From the NCBI GenBank assembly GCA_040882505.1, contig JBBEBE010000009.1, positions 272,951 through 336,950 on the forward strand: a stretch of DNA of 64,000 bases. Reading direction: 5' to 3'. The position numbers and the translations under genes were made by a program. The DNA is from JBBEBE01 sp040882505 (GTDB lineage Bacteria; Bacteroidota; Rhodothermia; Balneolales; Balneolaceae). The notes under the pieces are model-generated. The model had not been told where the DNA came from, did no database searches, and was given only the letters and a program-made list of their open reading frames with translations. Position 1 is the first letter of the stretch, and every line of letters begins with the position of its first letter. Shown here piece after piece: positions 1-8,263 of this stretch.

Positions 1-169
1 TATAAGTGTATTACCAAACAAAATAAAATTTTTAGTCTTGTCTAATTAATCACGCGGTCACTCCTCCTGCACGCGACTGGGTTTCAGGACGAAAACCGTT
101 ATCTTTTTGGCGCTGGCAAAAGCCGCTATCACACGAACCGAGATACCGACGCAGAGGAGAGTTGCCCCC
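1..169. other. Upstream region of gcvP
   Basis: The first 60 bases are AT-rich and may hold the gcvP promoter, but no convincing promoter boxes stand out. I looked for a glycine riboswitch, which often precedes gcv genes, and did not recognise its conserved core. A purine-rich GAGGAG stretch at about 153-158 is a plausible ribosome-binding site for the ATG at 170. Confidence 0.35.
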
Positions 170-3073
170 ATGGCCCGATCGCCCCGCTACGACGCCTTCC
201 TAAACAGACACCTGGGACCCGACAACCAACAAACCGATCAGATGCTCGAGCTTCTCGATATCGAGACTCTCGAGGACCTGATCGACGAGATCGTTCCACG
301 GGCGATCCGGCGTACCCGGGCGATGAATCTCCCCACCGCACTGACGGAACAAGAGTATCTGCAGGAAGCGAAACGGTATGCCTCCATGAACCGGATCCGA
401 CGATCCTTTATCGGGATGGGGTACTACGACACATGGACTCCCCCGGTTCTGCTTCGAAATGTTTTGGAAAATCCGGGATGGTACACCGCTTATACCCCTT
501 ATCAGGCCGAAATTTCACAAGGGCGATTGGAGGCACTGCTCAATTTTCAGACGATGATTTGTGATTTAAGCGGAATGGAAATTGCCAATGCTTCGCTTTT
601 GGACGAAGCGACAGCTGCCGCAGAAGCGATGTCCATGCTCCACAGTCTTCGAAAACGGACCAAGAGGGATTCCGACCGATTCTTTGTCTCGTCCCGATGC
701 CATCCACAGGTCATTTCCGTCATTCGTGGACGGGCGCACCCGGTCGGTATTGATGTGGTCGTCGGAAATGAAGAGGACCTGACTCTGGACGACGAATCTC
801 TGTTTGCCCTTCTGTTGTCCACGCCTGCCAGTGACGGGGAGCTTCTGGATCACAGTGAGTTGATCGCCCGGGCTCACGAAAAAGATCTTACAGTCGCTGT
901 TACCTCTGATTTATTGGCACTCACGTTGTTGAAATCACCCGGCGAAATGGGAGCGGATGTTGTGGTCGGTTCGGCCCAACGATTTGGTGTCCCGATGGGC
1001 TATGGTGGACCCCATGCCGGATGGTTTGCGACACGTGAGAGGTTCAAACGGCAGATTCCGGGGAGAATCATCGGTGTGAGTCGGGACCGGGAGGGGAATC
1101 CTGCATTTCGAATGGCTCTTCAAACCCGGGAACAACATATTCGTCGCGAGAAAGCAACGTCCAACATCTGCACATCACAGGTATTGCTCGCCGTCATGGC
1201 GGGATTTTACGCCGTTTGGCACGGACCGGACGGATTGAAAAACATTGCCGAACGCGTCCATATGCTTGCTGCCAGAGCCTCGGAACAGCTTCGGAAAAGC
1301 GGGTATACGGTTCGGCACAACCGCTTCTTCGATACCCTTGCCATTGATTTGAATCCGGAAGACCACGTTCCGGTTCAACAACGGGCCCAGAGAGCCGGAA
1401 TCAACCTTCGATTCGACGACAACGGGATCGGAATTTCATTCGACGAGACCAAATCAGAGTCCGACTTGATCGAGCTTCTGCAGGTTTTTGACCCGTCACT
1501 CAGGGAAGAGGTTGTCGAGCGTTCGACATCGCCCGACTACTTCCCCGAATCGATGCGTCGAACAGATTCGATTCTCACGCACCCGATCTTCCGCTCGGTT
1601 CGATCCGAACACCAGATGCTTCGTTACCTCAAGCAACTCGAAAATCGGGATCTGAGCTTGACCCACTCGATGATATCGCTTGGGTCCTGCACCATGAAAC
1701 TGAATGCAACAGCGGAGATGATTCCCATGACGTGGCCGGAATTCGGCCGGCTCCACCCTTTTGCTCCAAGGGACCAAGCAGAAGGTACACTGGCCTTGAT
1801 TCGTGAACTCGAGGAGTGGCTCGGCGAAATTACCGGACTGCCGGCCGTTTCACTCCAACCCAATTCCGGAGCCCAGGGGGAGTTGACCGGTTTGCTGATG
1901 ATCCGCGCCTGGCACCGGGACCAAGGACATCCGGAACGAACCATTTGCCTGGTTCCTTCATCGGCCCACGGAACCAATCCCGCCAGTGCAACCCTTGCCG
2001 GTATGGACGTGGTGGTCGTTTCATGCGATGAAAAAGGCAACATCGATCTGGAGGATTTGAACGCCAAACTGGAGTCCCATCCAGGCCGAATCGGAGCACT
2101 GATGGTCACCTACCCCTCTACACACGGGGTGTTTGAGGAGTCCATTCAGACCGTCTGCTCCATAGTCCACGAAGCCGGTGGTCTGGTCTATCTGGATGGA
2201 GCGAACATGAATGCACAGGTCGGCATCACCTCTCCGGCCGAGATTGGAGCGGATGTCTGTCACTTGAACCTCCACAAAACGTTCTGTATCCCGCATGGTG
2301 GAGGTGGCCCGGGGGTGGGTCCGGTTGCCGCGGGTGATCATTTGCGTCCGTACCTACCGGGTCATCCACTGGCGCCGTTCGGAACGGATCAGGCGATCGA
2401 CCCGGTTTCGGCAGCTCCCTACGGTAGTGCCTCCATTCTCGGCATCTCACATGCCTACATCCGGATGCTCGGTGCCGAAGGGCTCACTATGGCGACCAAA
2501 ATCGCCATATTGAATGCCAACTATCTCAAGGAGCGCCTCGCTTCTCACTACCCGATTCTCTACACCGGAGCGAAAGGACGCACCGCCCACGAGTTCATTC
2601 TCGATCTTCGGCCTCTCAAGCAGAGTGCAGGCGTCGATGTTACGGATGTTGCAAAGCGGCTCATGGATTATGGGTTCCACGCACCGACGATGTCATTCCC
2701 GGTACCTGGAACATTGATGATTGAACCGACCGAGAGCGAATCCATCGAGGAGCTGGACCGTTTTTGTGACGCCATGATCTCGATTCGCAACGAGATTCAG
2801 GACATCGAAAACGGGGTGGAAAGTCGGGAGGTACACCTGCTGAATCAAGCCCCCCACACGTCTCGTGTACTACTTTCGGATGATTGGGATCGACCGTACA
2901 GCCGGGAAACAGCTGCCTTCCCGCTTCCGGACTTGAAGTTCCACAAGTTTTGGCCGGCTGTCAGCCGAGTGGATGACGCCTGGGGAGATCGAAATCTCTA
3001 CTGTGCATGCGTTCCGGTTTCTGCCTATGCAGAGGGCCAATCCCCTCATGCACTGCCACTGGAGGAGGAGTAA
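170..3073 (+). CDS. gcvP: Glycine dehydrogenase (decarboxylating), single-chain P-protein
   Basis: This is the PLP-dependent P-protein of the glycine cleavage system. It decarboxylates glycine and passes the aminomethyl group to the lipoyl arm of the H-protein in the cytoplasm. The 967 residues match the usual fused (alpha plus beta) P-protein of about 950-970. The N-terminus has the family signature RHLGPD, and the PLP lysine is Lys703 in NLHKTF, followed by a glycine-rich GGGGPG loop. The ATG at 170 was chosen because GAGGAG lies upstream and family alignment begins here; an in-frame TTG at 107 would add 21 unsupported residues. The other gcv genes (T, H, L) are not in the window. The gene ends convergently with the PH-domain gene, and the two stop regions overlap by 28 bp. 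Confidence 0.97.
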   Translation: MARSPRYDAFLNRHLGPDNQQTDQMLELLDIETLEDLIDEIVPRAIRRTRAMNLPTALTEQEYLQEAKRYASMNRIRRSFIGMGYYDTWTPPVLLRNVLENPGWYTAYTPYQAEISQGRLEALLNFQTMICDLSGMEIANASLLDEATAAAEAMSMLHSLRKRTKRDSDRFFVSSRCHPQVISVIRGRAHPVGIDVVVGNEEDLTLDDESLFALLLSTPASDGELLDHSELIARAHEKDLTVAVTSDLLALTLLKSPGEMGADVVVGSAQRFGVPMGYGGPHAGWFATRERFKRQIPGRIIGVSRDREGNPAFRMALQTREQHIRREKATSNICTSQVLLAVMAGFYAVWHGPDGLKNIAERVHMLAARASEQLRKSGYTVRHNRFFDTLAIDLNPEDHVPVQQRAQRAGINLRFDDNGIGISFDETKSESDLIELLQVFDPSLREEVVERSTSPDYFPESMRRTDSILTHPIFRSVRSEHQMLRYLKQLENRDLSLTHSMISLGSCTMKLNATAEMIPMTWPEFGRLHPFAPRDQAEGTLALIRELEEWLGEITGLPAVSLQPNSGAQGELTGLLMIRAWHRDQGHPERTICLVPSSAHGTNPASATLAGMDVVVVSCDEKGNIDLEDLNAKLESHPGRIGALMVTYPSTHGVFEESIQTVCSIVHEAGGLVYLDGANMNAQVGITSPAEIGADVCHLNLHKTFCIPHGGGGPGVGPVAAGDHLRPYLPGHPLAPFGTDQAIDPVSAAPYGSASILGISHAYIRMLGAEGLTMATKIAILNANYLKERLASHYPILYTGAKGRTAHEFILDLRPLKQSAGVDVTDVAKRLMDYGFHAPTMSFPVPGTLMIEPTESESIEELDRFCDAMISIRNEIQDIENGVESREVHLLNQAPHTSRVLLSDDWDRPYSRETAAFPLPDLKFHKFWPAVSRVDDAWGDRNLYCACVPVSAYAEGQSPHALPLEEE

Positions 3074-4524
3074 TCGACTGTAGACGGTCGGTGCTCCCGG
3101 ATCCGACGCCGGAACCATGATCGAAGAACGGGAATCAGCGCGTTGTCCATATCCCGTACCCGGACACTGCGCCCCCGATCGCCCGAAGCGACGGACACGG
3201 AAATCGTAGTCAGCCACCGCCACCTCTGGGGAACACTCTCGTGAAACGACATTTGTTGGATTCGATCTCTGTGAATCCATGTAGTGGTTCTGGCCAAACG
3301 ACGAGTTCTCAGAGCCATTCGATCACCCATACAGCCAACAGCGGCATCCTTGTGAACGAGCCAGCCCCAAAGAAGCGAGGGGACCCAACATATCCAGATC
3401 CAGGGAGAGAGATCAAATCCCCATTGCAAGAGAGCCAACCCGCCCCCGATCCCACCTGCGGTACGCACAATTCGCCGAAACAGCGCTCTTCCGGGTGATC
3501 GATGTTCCAGTGGAATCTCGCTGAATCCCGGCAAAAACTCCCCGACCAACGGCTCCAACTCTTTTTCCGGCAATAGAGGCATCATGACGACCGATGCTGC
3601 TTCCCGCTCCTCTCCGTATCCGGCACTATCCAGTTCAATCGAAAGGTATCCGAACGGTTGGCGAAGAATTCCTTCAACGACTCGAACAGCTTGTATTCGG
3701 TGGTATGGGAGGGTGATCTGTTTTTTCTCGAACAATCCGTGGCGAATCACCAGACCTTCATTCTGCTTTGTAAGTGTGAAATTACCGTATCGAACCAATG
3801 TACCTGCAAATGAAAGGCACCAGGCAAACAGCACAAAGAGCATCAGCATCCCCATCCAAAAGAGCGGACGACCCGTTCCGGGAAGTTGTTCGAACTGTTG
3901 CATTGCCCATTCCGATTCCTGCAAGAACGGATCCAGTTGCGAGAGGAGGGTTGCAAGAAGCGAGAGGACGATTCCAAAACTGGAAGAGGTCGTGGCTGCC
4001 AACAACAGATGTCGCATGGGTAACCTCCGGACTCGTTCTTTCTCCTGCCAGAGCTCTTCTCGGGCAGATGTGCGTCCGGTTTTGAGCTCCTGTATGATTT
4101 CGTCGGCAACTTCTTTTGTAACCGCCGAAAGTCGTGCTTCACGGGATGTCGACCCTGCCGTCTTCACATCGACGCGAACCAATCCGAAGAGTCGTTGAAC
4201 CGGACCGTAGGAGAGGTCAATCACCTGTACCCGTTCCCGACGAAGCAACAACTCTTTCCGAACCCAGATCCCTTGATGGATCTCCATCTCGCCCCGACCG
4301 ATTCGAAATCTGAACCGCCACCATGACATCAGACCCACCAGGAGGACCGAAACCAGCAAACCGAGAAACACCCAAAGAAACGACCCATCCTCTCCCCGAC
4401 TGCCGAAGATCAGAATGGCCAACAGGGTGAGCAAGTTGCCACGAATCATTTCGCCGGCACGAGCCAGAGCGGCAACCGGATGAAGTCTGCGAAATTCAGA
4501 CATCCTCTTGAGCCAGTCTGGCAA
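3046..4524 (-). CDS. Membrane protein with three bacterial PH (bPH2/DUF304) domains, YdbT-like
   Basis: This 492-residue integral membrane protein alternates hydrophobic helices with cytoplasmic-type bPH2 domains. Helices lie at roughly 25-60, 170-195, 230-250 and 355-395. PH-like segments lie at roughly 70-150 (recurring phrase QGIWVRKELLLRRERVQVID), 255-335 (RHGLFEKKQITLPYHRIQAV) and 405-475. This is the architecture of the YdbT partner of Bacillus YdbS/YdbT, a pair linked to envelope and bacteriocin resistance; the biochemical role is unknown. Its start overlaps the end of the smaller PH-domain gene by 29 bp, so the two are probably translationally coupled and form a complex. Family assignment is good; function is inferred only from family. 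Confidence 0.85.
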   Translation of the reverse strand: MPDWLKRMSEFRRLHPVAALARAGEMIRGNLLTLLAILIFGSRGEDGSFLWVFLGLLVSVLLVGLMSWWRFRFRIGRGEMEIHQGIWVRKELLLRRERVQVIDLSYGPVQRLFGLVRVDVKTAGSTSREARLSAVTKEVADEIIQELKTGRTSAREELWQEKERVRRLPMRHLLLAATTSSSFGIVLSLLATLLSQLDPFLQESEWAMQQFEQLPGTGRPLFWMGMLMLFVLFAWCLSFAGTLVRYGNFTLTKQNEGLVIRHGLFEKKQITLPYHRIQAVRVVEGILRQPFGYLSIELDSAGYGEEREAASVVMMPLLPEKELEPLVGEFLPGFSEIPLEHRSPGRALFRRIVRTAGGIGGGLALLQWGFDLSPWIWICWVPSLLWGWLVHKDAAVGCMGDRMALRTRRLARTTTWIHRDRIQQMSFHESVPQRWRWLTTISVSVASGDRGRSVRVRDMDNALIPVLRSWFRRRIREHRPSTVDYSSSSGSA

Positions 4525-4996
4525 AATTGGAGATTTGTTGTCGAACCTCCTGCGCCCGTTTCGACTCCAGGGCCGGGATTTCGTGTACCGTTGCCGCTGT
4601 TGACACGGCTACGGCCGACACCTTCATGGCTCGCAAAAGCGGCCCTTGGCGGGTGTCTACGTGTTGAACCCGGTTGAGTGGGATCACGGTGTGTTGGCGA
4701 AACCACACGCCATAATGCAGTTCGATCTGATTTCGATCAATCGAATACCTCCAGTGTTTCCATCTGAAGACCGGATGCCAGAAAACCGTAATCAGCCAAA
4801 AAAGGATCAAAAGAGCGAGCAGAGCACCCCACAATAGCCAATGCAGGGACGATTGAGGAGATTGGTAAAGTGCGTACAACCCCCAAGCGATCGGCAGAAG
4901 CGACGATCGTAGGGCTGCTCCCCACTGCCAAACCCGAATAATGCGAGGGGAGAGTCTGCCTGACGGAACCGAATCTGCGGGATCAGGAGCCGGCAA
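4496..4996 (-). CDS. Small bPH2 (DUF304) membrane protein, YdbS-like
   Basis: This is the small partner of the downstream three-domain PH protein. Two hydrophobic helices (encoded around 4790-4920) precede one bPH2 domain with the typical phrase LHYGVWFRQHTVIPLNRVQH. The start is uncertain. The frame stays open to a GTG at 5056, but those first codons would be made from the rho-independent terminator of the upstream Hc1-like gene (5008-5039). I therefore place the start at or near the TTG at 4996, just after that terminator; no ATG is available in frame. No strong ribosome-binding site is visible, so a different non-ATG start is possible. It probably forms an operon with the larger PH protein. 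Confidence 0.75.
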   Translation of the reverse strand: MPAPDPADSVPSGRLSPRIIRVWQWGAALRSSLLPIAWGLYALYQSPQSSLHWLLWGALLALLILFWLITVFWHPVFRWKHWRYSIDRNQIELHYGVWFRQHTVIPLNRVQHVDTRQGPLLRAMKVSAVAVSTAATVHEIPALESKRAQEVRQQISNFARLAQEDV

Positions 4997-5007
4997 CAGG
5001 CGTCCAT

Positions 5008-5039
5008 AAAAAAAGCCACCGGGTGTCCCGGCGGCTTTT
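5008..5039 (-). terminator. Rho-independent terminator of the Hc1-like gene
   Basis: On the minus strand a 9-bp GC-rich stem (GCCGCCGGG / CCCGGTGGC, one mismatch) with a 3-base loop is followed by seven T residues. It begins about 20 bases after the stop codon of the 58-residue Hc1-like gene. A shorter A/T run on the other side could give weak function in the opposite direction. Confidence 0.85.
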
Positions 5040-5059
5040 AGAAGCGTTCGTTCCACGAG

Positions 5060-5236
5060 TCAAGCGTTGTTCTTGATCTCCTGAATTTCGAGGCGAATCT
5101 CTTGCGACAACTTCTTCAGATCTTGAAGCTGCTTGCGGGCACGTGTCCCCGCTGCTTTGTTCCCTTTATCATAGAACTTCTCCATTTCAGGCTCCAATTC
5201 GCTCATCAGGGCCTTGATTTGTTCCAGTCTACTCAT
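5060..5236 (-). CDS. Histone H1-like DNA-binding protein (Hc1 family)
   Basis: This 58-residue gene reads MSRLEQIKALMSELEPEMEK and continues with FYDKGNKAAGTRARKQLQDL. The FYxKGNKAAGTRxRKxLQDLKKL pattern is characteristic of the short Hc1/H1-like proteins of Bacteroidota. These are thought to bind and compact DNA, although this short form lacks the long lysine/alanine tail of chlamydial Hc1. The start is supported by GGAGG seven bases before the ATG, and the gene ends at its own terminator (5008-5039). A perfect 16-bp palindrome lies about 45 bases upstream of the start codon. Confidence 0.88.
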   Translation of the reverse strand: MSRLEQIKALMSELEPEMEKFYDKGNKAAGTRARKQLQDLKKLSQEIRLEIQEIKNNA

Positions 5237-5278
5237 AGAAATCCTCCGGTTGCATTCAATTCATGATTGATGAGAGAA

Positions 5279-5294
5279 TTGACCAATTGGTCAA
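5279..5294. promoter_or_regulatory. Perfect 16-bp palindrome upstream of the Hc1-like gene
   Basis: The sequence TTGACCAATTGGTCAA is its own reverse complement. It sits in the 149-bp gap between the Hc1-like gene and the stop of the transporter gene. Its left half could also act as a TTGACC -35 box for the Hc1-like gene. A dimeric repressor or activator site is the simplest reading; the regulator is unknown. Confidence 0.5.
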
Positions 5295-5385
5295 CCCTCT
5301 TGCCAAAACCTCACTTTCGGTACCAGCAGGGGGCAATTTAACATTCTTTATCAAAAAACCATCTTTGAATGTAAATTTCTGCGAT

Positions 5386-6762
5386 TCAGTCAGAAAAACC
5401 CCTCTCTTCCATGGCTCTGGCCACTTTCCGACCACGACTCAGGTCCACAAACAGGGCGATCAATGCGGCCGCCAGAAAGAGGATGGCGCAGAAGAGGATC
5501 GCATTCCGGAGTCCCACTTGGGTCTGAAGCAAGCCCAAGCCTACGATTCCAAAGACACCTGCCATCTTGTTGAACATGCCCCAGAATCCAAACATTTCGG
5601 CCGAACGACTCTCCGGAGTCAACAGTCCAACGATGGCTCGACTCACCGATTGATTCGCCCCCAGACTCGTCCCTGCCAACAGACCGATCCCCAGAAAAAG
5701 GTGCTGTGGTTCCAGATCCTGGCCAACCCATCGATTCACTTCGTGCGTCAGTCCATCCAGAAAAAAGATGCCCATCACTGCAAGAAACCAGGTTCCCAGT
5801 GTAATCAGATAGGTACCACGTGCACCCATTCGATCCTGCAGCCGTCCGAAAAGGAGCGCACCGGCAGCGGCCGTTATCTGTACGATCAAAAACATGGACA
5901 CCCGAACTTCTTCACTCCATCCAATCACCTGATCGCCGTAGATGAATGAAAAAGCGACGATGATATAAATTCCACCCATGGAGAAGAAGACCGACGCCAA
6001 AAACAGTACGAGATCCCGAAACTCCCCGATCTCCCGAAACGTTCGCCCCAACCGGGAAAACCCTACGCTGACAAACGTTTCGCCACTGGGAAGCGACCGT
6101 GCAATTCCCGGTTCCCTGAGCCAGAGAAACGTCGGAATTGCGGTCAGAAGAAAGAAGAAAGCGGTAAATGGTCCGGTCCACCGAATTCGGTCATAATTCT
6201 CCAGGGTGGGCTCCCCCAAAAAGAAAATGACAAATCCGGCCGTCACCAACCCACCGGCATACCCCAACGCCCATCCATAGCCCGAAATTTTCCCGAGTTC
6301 GTCGGGGGGTCCCAGCGAAGGCAGAAAGGATGCAATGAAATTCTCACCCATGGAGTACGCGATGTTCGAGATGATCAACAGCCCCATCGCCAAAAGAACC
6401 ATCCCGGGGTCCACCCAATAGAGACCGGCCGTAGCAAGAATTGTGACCAGATAACTGTAGAAGAGAAACTCCTTCTTTCGTGCAGAGTAGTCCATCATTG
6501 CTCCAAGGATTGGACCTGACAGAACAACTGCGATGTAGCTGAGGGAGATGGCGACACTCCAGAGTAGGTTTCCGAGCCGAAACTGAGGATCGTCACTCTC
6601 GACGATGACGGTCGTAAACAGAACAGGGAAAATAACCGTTATAATCAGGAGGGTATAGCCTTGATTGGCAAAGTCGAACATGGCCCACCCGAACAGTTCG
6701 CGCCGGGAGGCCCGGGCCCGTGGAACGGAGTTGGAATCGGTCGGGGTCGGATTGGAAACCAT
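5386..6762 (-). CDS. MFS transporter, UMF1 / Atg22-like family
   Basis: This 458-residue protein has about twelve hydrophobic helices. Near the N-terminus it carries FGWAMFDFANQGYTLLIITV, the typical opening of the UMF1 family (bacterial relatives of yeast vacuolar effluxer Atg22). Substrate is unknown; members are presumed to export amino acids or similar small solutes across the inner membrane. The ATG at 6762 was chosen because the 31 residues encoded upstream are not membrane-like and lie outside the family core. It is transcribed divergently from the isocitrate dehydrogenase gene, with 140 bp between the chosen starts. Confidence 0.85.
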   Translation of the reverse strand: MVSNPTPTDSNSVPRARASRRELFGWAMFDFANQGYTLLIITVIFPVLFTTVIVESDDPQFRLGNLLWSVAISLSYIAVVLSGPILGAMMDYSARKKEFLFYSYLVTILATAGLYWVDPGMVLLAMGLLIISNIAYSMGENFIASFLPSLGPPDELGKISGYGWALGYAGGLVTAGFVIFFLGEPTLENYDRIRWTGPFTAFFFLLTAIPTFLWLREPGIARSLPSGETFVSVGFSRLGRTFREIGEFRDLVLFLASVFFSMGGIYIIVAFSFIYGDQVIGWSEEVRVSMFLIVQITAAAGALLFGRLQDRMGARGTYLITLGTWFLAVMGIFFLDGLTHEVNRWVGQDLEPQHLFLGIGLLAGTSLGANQSVSRAIVGLLTPESRSAEMFGFWGMFNKMAGVFGIVGLGLLQTQVGLRNAILFCAILFLAAALIALFVDLSRGRKVARAMEERGFSD

Positions 6763-6902
6763 GGCCAGAGATACGCTTTTTCTCCGAGGGATGAAAGCGG
6801 CCGGAGTGCAGAGTTGGAACTGAAGTTCATCCCCGATTTCTCTATCTTGTGGCACTGTATCTCAGACGTTCTTTCTATCAACGCCCAAACGAACAACGAT
6901 TC

Positions 6903-7913
6903 ATGGACAAGATTGTATTGATACCCGGGGACGGGATCGGACCGGAGATTACCCGGTCCGTCGTAAAAATTCTGGATGTAGCCGGAGCAGACATTGAATG
7001 GGTCGAACGACAAGCCGGAGAGACGGCGTTCAAAGAGACCGGAAATCCGATTCCCGACGAGACTCTTGCGTCCATTCGGGAACATCGTCTGGCACTGAAA
7101 GGGCCCTTGACGACTCCCGTCGGCGCCGGCTTCCGATCGATCAATGTTGCTCTCCGTCAAGAATTCAACCTTTACAGCAACATTCGTCCAGCCAAATCAT
7201 TGCCCAACATTGACTCCCGGTACAGCAATATTGACATGATTACCTTCCGTGAGAATACCCAGGGACTCTATATCGGAAAAGAGCACTGGATCAAGGAGGG
7301 AGAGCACGCCGAGAGTATTGCCGTGATCACCCGCGAGGCGAGTCGAAAAATCGTTCGGGCCGCCTTCGAGTACGCTGTTGCTCACGACCGGAAAAAAGTT
7401 ACCCTGGTCCACAAAGCAAACATTCTGAAACTCACGACCGGACTCTTCCTGGAAACCGGACAAGAGGTCGCGAAGGAATTTCCCGACATCGAGTTTGAAG
7501 ATCTGATCGTCGACAACATGGCCATGCAGATGGTGATCCGGCCCGAACAGTTCGACATCATTGTCACAACCAACCTTTTCGGTGATATTTTGTCCGATTT
7601 GGCGTCTGGTTTGGTCGGTGGACTCGGGGTCACCGGTGCGGCCAACATTGGTGATGATGCGGCCATCTTCGAAGCCGTTCACGGGTCGGCTCCCGATATT
7701 GCCGGTCAGAATTTGGCCAACCCGACGGCCATGCTCTTCTCCGCAATGATGTTGCTGGATTATCTGGGCAAAAACACTGTACGGAACCGAATTCTGTCGG
7801 CTCTCTACCGGGTCCTTCAGGATCAAAAATATGTCTGTACTCCCGATATCGGAGGGGCAGGAAACACCATCACCTTTACCGAGGCGATCTGTGCAGCCCT
7901 GAACAATCAGTAG
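6903..7913 (+). CDS. Isocitrate dehydrogenase, NAD-type
   Basis: This 336-residue beta-decarboxylating dehydrogenase converts isocitrate to 2-oxoglutarate and CO2 in the TCA cycle. The N-terminus (IVLIPGDGIGPEITRSVVK) and the substrate-binding segments NLYSNIRPAKSLPN, FRENTQGLYIGKE, HKANILKLT and NLFGDILSDLASG are all present. The short length and the cofactor-loop sequence GSAPDIAGQNLANPTA fit the NAD-dependent IDH/homoisocitrate dehydrogenase branch rather than the larger NADP enzymes. 3-Isopropylmalate dehydrogenase is the main alternative, but RPAKSLPN favours IDH. The start is the ATG at 6903; an upstream in-frame codon at 6849 would add residues absent from the family. Confidence 0.9.
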   Translation: MDKIVLIPGDGIGPEITRSVVKILDVAGADIEWVERQAGETAFKETGNPIPDETLASIREHRLALKGPLTTPVGAGFRSINVALRQEFNLYSNIRPAKSLPNIDSRYSNIDMITFRENTQGLYIGKEHWIKEGEHAESIAVITREASRKIVRAAFEYAVAHDRKKVTLVHKANILKLTTGLFLETGQEVAKEFPDIEFEDLIVDNMAMQMVIRPEQFDIIVTTNLFGDILSDLASGLVGGLGVTGAANIGDDAAIFEAVHGSAPDIAGQNLANPTAMLFSAMMLLDYLGKNTVRNRILSALYRVLQDQKYVCTPDIGGAGNTITFTEAICAALNNQ

Positions 7914-7922
7914 ACACTCAAA

Positions 7923-7947
7923 CCGGCCGTCCATCACGGCTGGCCGG
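7923..7947. other. Hairpin after the isocitrate dehydrogenase gene
   Basis: CCGGCC at 7923-7928 pairs with GGCCGG at 7942-7947 across a 13-base loop in the 61-bp gap before gatC. No T-run follows, so it is not a clear intrinsic terminator; it could be an mRNA-stabilising hairpin. Confidence 0.3.
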
Positions 7948-7974
7948 AGAAATCCCGAACTCAACCAACGACCG

Positions 7975-8262
7975 ATGTCCGTAGAAGACAAGGATGTGAA
8001 GTATGTAGCCAACCTGGCCCGACTGCAGGTCACGGATGAAGAAGCTGATCGATTCAAGAAGGATCTGAACAAGATTCTCGACTACATGGAAACACTCAAT
8101 GAGCTGGACACAGACCGTATCGAGCCACTCGAACACGTGACCGATGCGACGGCTCCCTTCCGGAAGGACGAAGCGAAACCCCCTCTGGATCACGAGGATG
8201 CGCTGAAAAATGCCCCGGATGCCGACAGTGACTATTTCCGGGTACCCAAGGTGATCGAGTAA
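7975..8262 (+). CDS. gatC: Aspartyl/glutamyl-tRNA amidotransferase subunit C
   Basis: This 95-residue protein begins MSVEDKDVKYVANLARLQVT and contains the GatC hallmarks VANLARLQVTDEE and a DILDYMETLNELDT-type helix, then PLEHV and an acidic tail ending FRVPKVIE. GatC is the small scaffold of the GatCAB complex, which transamidates misacylated Glu-tRNA(Gln) or Asp-tRNA(Asn). gatA and gatB are not in the window. The next gene starts one base after its stop, which suggests cotranscription with yfhO-like without an obvious functional link. Confidence 0.95.
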   Translation: MSVEDKDVKYVANLARLQVTDEEADRFKKDLNKILDYMETLNELDTDRIEPLEHVTDATAPFRKDEAKPPLDHEDALKNAPDADSDYFRVPKVIE

Positions 8263-8263
8263 C

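Noticed and set aside
1..169. A glycine riboswitch in front of gcvP
   Set aside because: The conserved glycine-aptamer core is not recognisable, and only about 170 bases of leader are available.
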